64,000 bases of DNA from Sanguinoderma infundibulare (taxonomy: Eukaryota > Basidiomycota > Agaricomycetes > Polyporales > Polyporaceae), in assembly GCA_032821775.1 (NCBI GenBank), contig JAVLRN010000001.1:310001-374000 (forward strand). The letters run 5' to 3'. The notes under the pieces are model-generated. The model was not told the origin of the DNA. It worked only from the letters and a program-made list of their open reading frames with translations, and did not search any database. Positions 44,350 through 54,553 of this stretch are shown here, piece by piece. Position numbers and translations under genes: made by a program. How positions within the stretch are numbered: the first letter of the stretch is position 1; each line of letters begins with the position of its first letter.

Positions 44350-44599
44350 TTCCTCTGCAGATCTACATATAGTTGGCCCACTTACTAGCTGGCATTCTGT
44401 TGCCAAAAGGCGGCCAGTGACATTGCTGCAGGAGTCGATTGAGAGTCGCCGTGCTTGCGCGTTCATCGCCTCCGGGGGCTGTGAAGGTTTAGCACTAGTT
44501 AGCGGGCTTCGTCCATGGGCGGAAGTCAATCGCACCGCCACTGGTAGTGGCCTCTCACATCCAGAATCCCTATCCAACAATCACCTTCTCGACGCTGTC

Positions 44600-44990
44600 A
44601 GATTCTTCAACTGTTCATCTGTCCGACCTGAGACCGGACGGTGGAGCGACAGAAAAATGCTTCGCGCCCTCTACAGCCATGGATGAATGTGGCGTAGGGG
44701 AGATGATGACACAATCGTGAGCCCAAACGTGCCTTCGCATCAACGCGACCGGCGAAGCAGTCGAGCTGACACGCACGGTGAAATGCCTTGTATTGGCGAT
44801 TCTTCGCATACCGTCGTCAAGTGGGTCACGAAGGGCGGAGAGCGTTGGTTTACCTAAACATTGTACGTTAGCGCAGCGCCCGCAGTGGCATAAAGACCGT
44901 TGTAGACCCACAGCAAAGTATCAGCTGGCGATGGGTCATGTTCAGATCACCCACGGTTTGGAAAAGCAGGAAAGTAATGACGATCAGGCG
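44600..44990 (-). repeat. intermodule spacer, copy F
   Basis: Minus-strand spacer resembling 10020-10420 more than the other copies (shared ATCAGCTGGCGATGGGTCATGT and HFTVRVSSTASP-type frame). It links the ABC1 fragment at 45.1 kb to DUF6533 fragment F. Confidence 0.55.
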
Positions 44991-45073
44991 CCGGAAAGGT
45001 GAGCTAAACGTAACCGGTACCGTTAGTACCATGATGTATTCTATACAGCCAGATCTATGACTCTCTAAGCTCT

Positions 45074-45700
45074 CTAGCCCTCGAATACGCCGACGGGCAC
45101 GTCAATCCCAAAGCTCGACTTCGCAAAGTTGCGCATCGACGCCTCCAGCTCGCCCTCGAAGCTCAGGCCACTGCGCCCGAACTGGCGCCACAACCCACTG
45201 CCGCACCCGCGTCGGCGAGAAGACGACATCGGAGGCGAAGAGGGCGGATACAAAGAGCAAGTGGTTGAAGGCCTCGCGGAGGCGGTGGACCAGCGTGAGC
45301 TTGTGGGACGTCACCAGGGAGCCCGACGCCCAGTAGCTGATGATACCGCATGCGGATGCGGTTCACTGGCGCGGCGAACATCTGGTTGTTGCCTGTGGAC
45401 GGGCTGGGTGTCAGCATGAGATGAAACAGAGTACGCCCTGAGCTATCGACGTACCTTGCATATACAAATCCGGCATGTCTCTCTGCTGGAACCGCGCCGG
45501 CCGCATCAACGTCGCGCTCGCAAATAGGTCGGACGTTCCGATCCCCTACTCAGCCGCGACGTCCTTGACAACGTCAAAGTCAAGCGTGAGCAGACCCTTC
45601 CACAGCTGCGCGTATTGCTGCTGGAATGTGTCCGAGACGCGCACGTATAGCCCGTGAACGAGCAGGACGAGCTGCGCCTGGCCCGTAAAAGCATCGGCAC
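45074..45700 (-). pseudogene. ABC1 kinase 3' fragment, copy E
   Basis: Same structure as copy C: LLVHGLYVRVSDTFQQQYAQ, WKGLLTLDFDVVKDVAAE, then a TAG replacing the tryptophan of EWGIGT, RDMPDLYMQ and a GTACGTCG donor. The last exon starts NNQMFAAPVNRIR and has the same frame-shifting insertion as copy C. It ends GVFEG plus stop at 45074, the terminus of the intact gene. Not functional. Confidence 0.8.
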
Positions 45701-45909
45701 CAACCTCTCCTTCCAAGAGGTGGTGCGGATTCAGGTATAGTCAAAGTAACCATGGGTACACCTCTGCGCGCCCCATATGGGATCCTTCCAGCCGCTTTAC
45801 CCATCCGAGACCAAATATCAAGCCACTGAGGATTGAATAAGTGCGGCCAGGATCCCCATCTCCCTCCAACCAGGACGGAAGACAAAAAAGGAGGGCAACA
45901 CACCTTTTA

Positions 45910-46514
45910 CCAGATAGCTAGCCAGATACTGACTGAGTTCCACGAAATGGGTGCGGGCTGCAGCGCGGGCATCAATATTCGTGTAATCCTTGGAGGGCTC
46001 GTAAGACTCTGTGCGGTAGTGGGATATGCCCGAGTAGGTGGTGTTGGCGGGGGACGTGGCCCTAGTGAGCCGGCGTGCCTCATGGCAGAGTATCGATGTC
46101 AAGACTGAAAGAGATATGAGCAGAGAACGAGTGGTGCAAAGCGAGCGAAGAGAGACAGAGACGACCCGGCCGAGTGAGGACGAAGCGAAGAACGAATCGA
46201 CTTGTCCGCCGCTTGCCCGTTGCGATCGTTCCGCTTCCAGCCACTGTCCGTCCAGTCCACGCGCCACGTACGCCTGTACAGTGTACGCTACAACTTCCTG
46301 TTCTTAATGTATGGTGCGTTTTCCTACCCCGACGATGAGCCTGAGGGCATAGAACATTGAGCATCTTGGTATCAGTACGTCTCTGTGCATTGTGTCCCTT
46401 TGCCCAAAAGCTGTCCTCAATATCCACTCTATCCGAGTCCCCCCTCGCAAAGTTGACGTTGAGGCCTGTTGAAGCCCGACCAATCTCCAGGTATCTCTCC
46501 CGCGCGATCATCAT
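45910..46514 (-). pseudogene. leader region, copy E
   Basis: Corresponds to the 267-codon ORF at 33542 but is broken. It starts MMIARERYLEIGRASTGL at 46514, runs for about 145 codons and stops at 46080. The leader exon words (RATSPANTTYSGISHYRTES) are in another frame from about 46085 down to the GTATG-type donor region near 45905. The exon carries the one-base deletion shared with the 8.9- and 33.0-kb copies. A TATATA motif lies near 46560. Confidence 0.5.
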
Positions 46515-46569
46515 CCGGCTCTTCTGACGAACGCTCAGTCTGACTCATTCTGCATAATATATAGCAACA

Positions 46570-47125
46570 TCTGTCGCTCAGTAACCGATGCGACCATCTC
46601 TGGTTCTCAACTGTTGACCTTCTTTAAATCTTCCTATTGGACCCACGCACGGCAGTCCACGGGGCGGCGAGCCGTAGAGGCCTCTCTCTGTCGCGATCGG
46701 AATGGCATGAACGCGTGGTATTCCCTTGGATCCCGCCGTTTGGTCACCAATCGTCCCTGAATGGTGGCTCAAGGACCCGCGTAAGAGGTCCCCCATAGCT
46801 CCTGCCCTTGTCCTTCCGTTCGCGGATGATGGCGGAACGGAAACACAAGCCCAAGCCCATGGCGATTTTGTGATGGCGTGCGAATGGATGGAAAACTGGT
46901 CGGTGACAGCCAGCTAAGGAACACCAGATTGGGTACGGTCATGTTTAAATATCGTCAGAACGCAAGCAGCATAAGTTATACAGAATGTTCCGGCGCAACA
47001 TTCTTCAGTCTGACTCGAGCCCGTCAAGAAGTAGGAACAAGACCATGCGCGCTACCCAAGCTACCCTCCTCCATTGCCTTCTCGTGCAAACGCCCGAACT
47101 TGCCCTGAAAGCTCTCCGTGGAGCC
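46570..47125 (-). repeat. post-DUF6533 block, copy E
   Basis: Nearly the same sequence as 33590-34130 on the same strand; see the CCCTTGGATCCC/CGCCGTTTGGTCACCAATCG stretch. No maintained coding frame. Confidence 0.5.
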
Positions 47126-47134
47126 ACACCTGGT

Positions 47135-48897
47135 TCAAACCTCCGTCGACCGCCGCACGCCGTCGAGAGGTTCGTTTCCAACTCGCTCGGCGGGTGGTTG
47201 CGTAGAAACGCCGCCTTCTTCCAGCCCACCCTGGATCCCGCCCGTCGTGTGATCCTGTGGAACGTCTCCGGATGTATCCACGTTCCCAACAAAAGACCCT
47301 CCGCCAACCGGCTCCTCCTCGCCATTCCTGTCCGAATTGACAGAGGCCTGACCGATCGCCCCGATGACCCGATCGAAGACAACTGAGCTGATGCGCGAGT
47401 TCGTGCTCGAGAGCTGAGACCCTCCTGCACGCATCCTGAGGTCGGTCGCTTGCAGTTCGAGCAGGAATTGACAAACAAGGATATCGGGGATGCTATCCGA
47501 GTCGTGTGAGATGACCGCCCGCGCTGAAGAGGAGAGACGATCCGTACACCTCGAGGAGAGGGAGAATGTAGATAAAGTTGATCGAGGACAAAAACTTCGA
47601 AGTTAACTTGTTAGCACTGCCGTATTCTCACCTGCCAGCGGGAGGGGTTACGCGTACGTCTAGCATCTGAGCAGAAAAATAAACTGATTGAATCCCTATG
47701 ATAACACTTGACATCGGACGTTAGGAATATGTGTATGGATGGGATGATTGGAGATGACGCACATCAAGTAAAGGATCTCTAGATATCGACCGTGAGGTGA
47801 TGATTGCAGTTAAAAACCACACGACTCACCGTTACGGAGGAACACTTCTAGCAGGGACTCCCTGCCCAAACCCTGAGATCTTACTCCGCGGATGGGAGAC
47901 ACAGCGACCCAGGTGAGGTATATGAGTAAACCGTTGGGCACAAGAGTTGCCAGCGTGGAAAAGATGTCCACTGAGATAAAGACTGCAGCACGTAATCCAT
48001 ATGTCAACGATGCCGGCGTATTCAAGATTTCAGTAACGTACCCCTAGCGTCAGTAATTAGCACTCTACAAGGACGGCATCGACTCAGCAAACTAACGGTT
48101 CGGAGGTTGCGGAGACAGTTGTCGCATCCTCGTGCCCGATGCATCCCCCTCCGGGTACAGCCAGCCCGGTCTCATGGAAGGCTTCAATCTTCTTCAAAGT
48201 CAGAATCCGCCTGATCCGCATGAAGGTGAATAAAACTTGCCAAGGTTATCGCAAGTGGTCCCAGAGGAAGAGCGAAGCTGACAGGAGACAGCAGCCATTT
48301 CTGGGGGGCCAGAGCGAAAATTCGGAGGGAAGTGAAGGCTAACAGACCATGGCATCATAAGAGACTGCTTAGGCTGTATATGTGCAGTCCAACGTACCTG
48401 CAGCTATCAAAACGAGGATGGCATCTGCGACCGCCCACGAGAACATCATTACTGTACACCTTAAAGGGAACCCAGAATCAGGACCTGTAAGTATGCCTAG
48501 TCATACACATATTGCGCACCCCTTCAAGAATTCACGTTATCAGGTCGAGGCTTCACGTAGTGGTTGAATAGGATAACGTACCTCATCCGACAGAGGTACA
48601 ATAAGCAAGATGGCATGGATGATGTTGTACGCCAGTCCGATGTACCTATACAGGAAATACATGATCGTTGCCCCAGTCACTTTACCCTTCCGAGTCCAAA
48701 ACGCCTCCACTTCTTGATCAAGGACTGTCGCCCAATGGTACACAAAGAGTGCTGACAGGTTAAAAGTGGGTAATGGATGTTCGGAAAAATCATTTATCGA
48801 TCAACATGTCGAATCGGAGTGGGTGGTACTCACCAGTAGCGGATAGGCTAAAATACTGGCTATTGCGCAAGCTGGGGTGAAAAAGTTCCTCAGTCAT
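47135..48897 (-). CDS. DUF6533 membrane protein, copy E
   Basis: DUF6533-family gene next to the intact ABC1 gene, so probably the closest to the ancestral copy. It starts MTEELFHPSLRNSQYFSLSA (ATG 48897). Exon 2 is LFVYHWATVLDQEVEAFW with KGKVTGATIMYFLYRYIGL and AYNIIHAILLIVPLSDE. Then come CTVMMFSWAVADAILVLIAA and LRIFALAPQKWLLSPVSFA, then LVPNGLLIYLTWVAVSPIRG ending FLRNG at a GTGAGT donor. The last exon has DSIPDILVCQFLLELQATD, MRAGGSQLSSTNSRISSV and a Gly/Glu-rich tail ending RRSTEV plus stop. Family members are predicted multi-pass membrane proteins of unknown role. The region after LASFIHLHADQ (about 48230) may contain a frame problem. Confidence 0.6.
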
Positions 48898-49229
48898 TTC
48901 CTCTGCAGATCTACATACAGTCACTTACAAGGCGACCAGTGACATTGTGCAAGGATTCGGTTGAGAACCACTGTGCTTGCGCCCCGCACTTATACACCTT
49001 CTTCATCGCCTCCGGGGGCTGGGAAGGTTCTGGATAAATTCTCCAACATTCCAAGGGCAAGGGTAGCCGGCGGTGTCCATGGGCAGGGAGGCAATCGCGC
49101 CGACAGCTCTCAACCTGGCATATCTTCCATATGCCCGACCTGAGGCCGGAGAGATGGGGAATGTTTCGCCTCGTCGTAGTACCGCCACAGATGACATGGG
49201 AGACAATGACCTTGCACAGACTCCTAACA

Positions 49230-49560
49230 ACGTGTAAGTTAGAAACTGCGTGAGGCCAAAGCTGCCTGAGAATTCCCTTCAACGCGCTGCAAAAAGATGA
49301 GGTTGAAACTCACGGTGCGTAGTCACGGTTCGTCGAATCCCGTAGTCAAGCATGTCGTGAAGGGCGGAGCCCTTCCGAACAGTGTCGGCCGAGATCTTCT
49401 GCGTCACCTCATCCAAACAGGAAACTAACCTCGACTGCCAAGACCGATGTAAACCCACTACAAGGCATCAAATCACGATGGGTCATGTCATCCACCGCAG
49501 TCAAAACACCCACAGCTTTACAAACATGTGGACAAAAAAAGCAGGAAAGCAATGACGATC
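49230..49560 (-). repeat. intermodule spacer, parental copy
   Basis: Spacer between the intact ABC1 gene and DUF6533 copy E. Words shared with other copies include GATGGGTCATGTCA and the CTGGGCTGAGxTAACxCAA region in degenerate form. Probably contains the ABC1 3' flank and the upstream region of DUF6533 E. No gene is seen. Confidence 0.45.
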
Positions 49561-49674
49561 AGGCGCCGGAAGGGTGAGCTGAACCGTGTAATCCCGATCC
49601 TGACGAGTAACGAAGCAAAACCATTAGTACCATGATGTATTCTATACGGCCAGATCTATGACGTTCTAAGCTAT

Positions 49675-52183
49675 CTAGCCCTCGAACACGCCGACGGGCA
49701 CGTCGATACCAAAGTTCGACTTCGCAAAGCTGCGCATCGACGCCTCCAGCTCGTCCTCGAAGCTCAAGCCCGTGCGCCCGAACTGGCGCCAGACCCACTG
49801 CCGCACCCTCGTCGCCCAGAAGACGACGTCCGAGGCGAAGAGGACGGACACGAAGAGCAGATGGTTGAAGGCCTCGCGGATGCGGTAGACCAGCGTGAGC
49901 TTGTGGGACGTCACCAGGGAGCGCGACGCCCAGTAGCTGATGATGCGGATGCGGTTCACTGGCGCGGCGAACATCTGGTTGTTGCCTGTGGACCGGCGGG
50001 TTGTCAGCACGAAATGACACGGAGCAGGCTAGGCTTCAAGTTATCGACAGACCTTGCATGATCCTGCAACATTGCAAAGCATAACGAAGGTCAGATCTGT
50101 TCCAACTACACATTTGCGCAAACACAGGGACGCACCGCATATTCCGGCCAATGAACAGAAGCTCCTTCGGCAGCCTATCTGTGTCCGTCAGGAAGCCCTT
50201 CAGCCTCTCCTTCATCATCACGCCCCGCTCATAGTCGTTCATCTTCGTGAAGTCCGGCACGTCCGACTGCTGGAACCGCACCGGCCGCATCAGCGTCGCG
50301 CTCGCAAACAGGTCCGGGGTCCCGATCCCCCACCCGGCCGCGACGTCCTTGACGACGTCAAAGTCGAGCGTGAGCAGGCCCTTCCACAGCCGCGCGTACT
50401 GCTGCTGGAACGCATCCGAGACGCGCACGTACAGCCCGTGGTCGAGCAGGACGAACTGCGCCTGGCCCTTCTTCGACGGGTGAGGGCGGACGATGATGTT
50501 ACCCGGGTGCGGGTCGCAGTGGACCCAGCCCCAGTCGAAGATCTGGGCAGAAAAGAGGTCGACCATGGTGCGCATCACCCACTCGGTCCCGCCCTTGAGG
50601 GTGGGGAAGCGGTCGGCCGGGAGGGGTGGGCGTGCGGACTCGCGCGCGTCATTGCCCATCAGTCGTTCGATTCCGCGCCGATCGGAGAGGCGGACGCCGT
50701 CGATCCACTCGGCGGTCATGACCTTCTTGGTGGAAAACTCGGGGTATACCTTGGGGACGTAGACGCGATCTGCGAGGCCTGGTTCGCGTGTCACGTAAGA
50801 CGCCGTTTCGATCGCGCTTCGGGCTTCTGCCTCGAAGTCGAGCTCGCGTCGGAGATGGTCGTTTACAAAGTCTGGTTGATGTCAGCGTGAGCGTTCAGTC
50901 TGAGCGCACGTTCCAAGAAGACTCAAATACTTACTGACGGCGAACGTCGCTGGAATGTTGAACAGCCAGTGTTCATACATCCACATAACGACTGCGAACG
51001 CGCCTAGGTCCCACTCGACCTGCTTGCTCACGTCAGGCTTCTGGATCTTGACCGCAACCCACTGCTCCGAGCCATCGGTCGTCTTCAGCTTTGCGCGATG
51101 CACCTGAGCGATGCTCGCGCTGGCAGCGGCCTCCTCTTCGAAGACTTCGAAAATGCCGTCGGGTCCGGCCGGTGGGCGACCGAACTCGGAAATGAAGACC
51201 TTCTCGACAACCGAGTAAGGGACTTGTGGCGCGTCATCGAAGAGACGGGCAAACTTCTCCTGCATGGGGCGTGGCAGGAAAGCCGCGTTATTCGCGAAGG
51301 CCTGGCCTGAGGTTAGAATTATGCATTGAACGGTGAGCACACGACGATAGAAATGAGACAAGTGCGTACCAATTTTGATATATAGACCGCCATTGGAGGT
51401 CAAGAGGTCGTATACCCGCTGAGCAACGCGCTCTTGGAGGGCGGGGATATTGTCTGCTTTGTCCGGTTTGAAGTTGAGTTTGTAGTCTAGTGCAATGACT
51501 GCACACTGCATGTGAACGGAGACGAATGAGTACTCGTTTTCAAGCAGAGCGTGCACGCGCGATGGCTCCGACATGTATCCCTGGGAAGCTCCAGAACCGC
51601 ATAATATGTCTACACCATTTCCCGGGGTGCAAAACACGATAGAAATGCTGGAGACACGACACATCGCCAAGCAACGGTGGTGGATTCGGAGGCATATGGT
51701 GCCACAGGAGGGACGCACACGGCCTAACCGAAACGCTGCAACCATGCATGATATCACGTCGGTAACATATGGGGAGTGTGCCCATGAAACGAATAAATAC
51801 GATGGCCTCCCTTCGGTATACCCAGATACGCGACCCAAGCCCATCATCGCGTGCGCAAGAACGAAACGACTACTCACCGTCGAGAGCGTCCTCAAATTGC
51901 GAAAGATCGCCGACGCATGCAGCTCCTTGTCGACCTCGTACCCAACACCCAACCCAAACGCTGCGACGCCAGTCCGGAGGGCGTAGCGTCGTAGTCGCGA
52001 CCTCGGTTGTCCGTTCGACTTTGACGACTTTGACCTGGACGAGCTCCCGGAAGACGAGGACGCATGCTGAGACGATGCGTAACGCAGAGACGACGACGTG
52101 CTCCCGCGAGAGACTGGTAGGAAGCTACCGAGAGGCGACCTAGAGTGAATGCGACATGTTGGAGACTGAAGTCGTGCGAGCAT
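49675..52183 (-). CDS. ABC1/UbiB-family (ADCK1/Mcp2-like) mitochondrial kinase-like protein
   Basis: The apparently intact parent of all ABC1 fragments in the window. The start MLARLQSPTCRIHSRSPLG (52183) is an arginine-rich mitochondrial-type presequence. Exon 1 ends NLRTLST, and an intron of about 380 nt joins it to CAVIALDYKLNFKP, as in ADCK1 proteins. Then come NGGLYIKIG|QAFANNAAF (the KxGQ motif), the alanine-rich loop AAASASIAQVHRAK, VAVKIQKPDVSK (ATP-site Lys), RRELDFEAEARSA (ExD), WVHCDPHPGNIIV (catalytic loop) and FVLLDHGLYVRVSD (metal site). The final exon runs from NNQMFAAPVNRIR to GVFEG. UbiB-family members are atypical kinases/ATPases linked to mitochondrial lipid and coenzyme Q homeostasis; the Mcp2-like assignment is from motif similarity. 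Five or six short introns. The 3' neighbour is the DUF6533 module. Confidence 0.85.
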
Positions 52184-52700
52184 TGGATGTGACGCGAACA
52201 AGCAGATAGGCCCAGAATGGGATATGAGGAGATTATATGAGAGTAGGCGGTGTAGCAAGGGTAGTCTAAGCCATACTTTTCATCTTCAGCTCGAGGCCGA
52301 GTGGAGGACGCTGAGGGCGACGACGACGGCAACGGCAACCCCGGACTCGATGACGTGCCTCCACGGCAACTCACCACGGCTCGCACACGCTTACGTAGCC
52401 ACTTCTTCGCCAACCTCTACCGCTGGTATCAGTGATGGGCACATTAATCATCGTTCACATCGTTCGACGCTCCATGATGGAAGACATGCGGTTAGAAATA
52501 CGAGACAGAGGAATCCTGATTAAAGCTGTAAGTTTCACTGTTCCAGAAAAGTTCCAGACCCACAACGCCGACACATCACGCAACAAAATGACGAAGCCAA
52601 ACGAAGGGACGTGTTGTCCATAATACTATCACTATTCATACAAAGCAGAGGGCATACAAAACTCCAGACGTTTCGACGGCCAATCGCTGAACACCAGCTC
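52184..52700. other. intergenic between ABC1 gene and eIF5 3' end
   Basis: Contains the ABC1 upstream region. 52345-52380 (CCTCCACGGCAACTCACCAC) is also found at 37570-37600, where it abuts an internal kinase exon of the pseudogene. No separate gene is supported. Confidence 0.5.
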
Positions 52701-52705
52701 CCAGC

Positions 52706-54095
52706 CTACTCATCGTCGTCATCGTCGCTATCATCGGCTTCATCGAGCCACTAGAATCGCAGCCAGGAATCAGTACTTCGTTCAACAGCTCCATGTTAAA
52801 CAAACGGACCTTCAGGAACGGCTCGCTGGCCTTGCGGACCTTCTTGCAGGTGTCGCGGTCCACATACTTCTTGCTCACGTGCGTGCCCCACTGCTTCACG
52901 ACCTCCTCCTCCAGCACGTCGGCCTGGTAGAACTCCATGAGGAGCTTCGGCACAGCGGAGACGAGGTCCGGGTGCTCGATGCCGACGAGGCGCTCGAGAC
53001 CACCCAAAAGCGACTTCTGGTGCTTCTCAGAGGTCACCATCTGCACAAACAGAGATGTCAACATAACGCTCAACGACATCGAACGATCACGTACCTTGGC
53101 AAACAGGGGCAGGAACGTCTTGATCTCATTGGCAGCCTGCTCCGTGAACAGCGTCTGCACGACAACGGTCAAGGTGTTGTGCTTCTTAGCGATACCGAGC
53201 TCCTCGGCCTTCTTGTAGACGTCAACGGGACCAATTTCACCGCGGTTCTCCCCGATCCAGTGACCAAGCTGGGCGAAGGGGCTGTCCGCGTCTTCCTCGC
53301 TGTCATCGTCTCCGCCGCCAAGCGCGACGCTAGCCATCGACGCCTCGACGGCCTTCAAGCGGGCCTTCACCGCCTCGGGGGACGTGTCCGCAGACCAGTC
53401 CTCCTTAGCGATAGCGGACTCGCCGTTAAGCTCAGCAGCTTCTGCCCTGATGCGCTTGGTAAGCTCGTCGTCACTATCGCCGCCAACGTCGCCTTCGCCG
53501 TCGCCGTTCTCAGGCGGCGTGGCGTGGGTGCCGTTAGGGGTCGGGCTGTCGCTCGGCCCCTTCTTGGACTTGGACTTCTTGGCGTTCTTGGGAGGATTCT
53601 TGATAATGAACGTCGTGAGCTTGTGGCGCATGTCGACGCCGGTGCGCTCGCCGCAGGCCTTGCAGTCGCGGATGATCTCCTCGGTCTTGGTGATGATCAG
53701 GTCCGTCTCCGGGTTCTTGCACGCCTTGCAGAGCACGAACTTGTCGATGAAGCCGTCGAGGAGCTCGCGAAGCTTCGTCGCGTCGTGCGCGCCATTGACG
53801 ATGTACCGGTCATTCTTCTCGTCGAATGACGTCTGCGCGCCAAGCTCGCAGCCGAAGAATTTGGTTGGGTACGTGGGCGGCCGGCTGAGCGCGCGGGCCA
53901 CGTCGGACATGTTCGGGAGGACAGTCTTGATACCATTGCCCTTCCCCTCGATCTTGGTCGTCAAAAGGGGCATACTGGACGCGAAGACGGCTTAGGGGAG
54001 ATAAGGGCGAGGGGTGGATGGATAGGCACTCACCGGTAGCGGTAGAACTTGTCGTCGACGTCCCGACGAATGTTAACGACACCAGCAGAAGCCAT
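52706..54095 (-). CDS. TIF5: translation initiation factor eIF5
   Basis: Four exons. Exon 1 is MASAGVVNIRRDVDDKFYRY (54095-54034), then MPLLTTKIEGKGNGIKTVL and NMSDVARALSRPPTYPTKFF, the eIF2B/eIF5 N-terminal fold that acts as GTPase activator for eIF2. A C4 zinc-binding site follows: CKACKNPETD and CKACGERTG. After a lysine-rich linker and acidic stretch comes the C-terminal W2 (HEAT) domain with LLMEFYQADVLEEEVVKQW. The intron at 53042-53095 is 54 nt. The last intron sits after ASEPFLK, and the final exon gives WLDEADDSDDDDE plus stop at 52706-52708. This aromatic-acidic tail is conserved in eIF5 and binds eIF1/eIF2beta. Function is cytosolic: start-codon recognition. The catalytic N-terminal arginine region (NIRRD) is present. 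Very likely intact. Confidence 0.93.
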
Positions 54096-54553
54096 ATTGG
54101 GCGAGTTTTAACGCTGCAGTCGGTCATGCGAAGTCAGATAGAGGCGAAGACGAGACAGGGAAATGACTGACAGTACTGAGTAGATTGGGATGAAGCTGTC
54201 TTTTATGCGTCGGTTTAGTGATTGGAGGTCGAAGCATGAATCCTCTGCCTGAACAGAAGATGTCGGTCGCGGTAAAAGAATAGGGCGAAATGGTGGACGA
54301 CAGGACGGCGGTCGACTGGAGGAAGCTGGGCTGAGCGAGGTCGTGGAACGGATGCAGGCTGTCCTCCCGCCCCCAACCCATTTTACCTTCTCGGAGTCCC
54401 CCGGGCTGACGTAAGCACCCGCTGAGTAAACGTGCGTGCAGCATTGCCCCGGCAGTACCATCCGTCAGTCCGCCTAGAAAACACAGGACTGAGCCTGGTA
54501 GTGAAAACCTCCGGATACTGGTGGGAGAGGGTGTCGTGCAAGCGGGCACGATG
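54096..54553. other. eIF5 promoter region / DNMT2 3' flank
   Basis: Intergenic between two minus-strand genes. CT/GA-rich stretches suit a constitutive fungal promoter for eIF5, but no single element stands out. No gene. Confidence 0.5.

Noticed and set aside
52879..53829. 316-codon plus-strand frame opposite eIF5
   Set aside because: Antisense shadow; the minus-strand frame has the eIF5 zinc finger, W2 domain and acidic tail.
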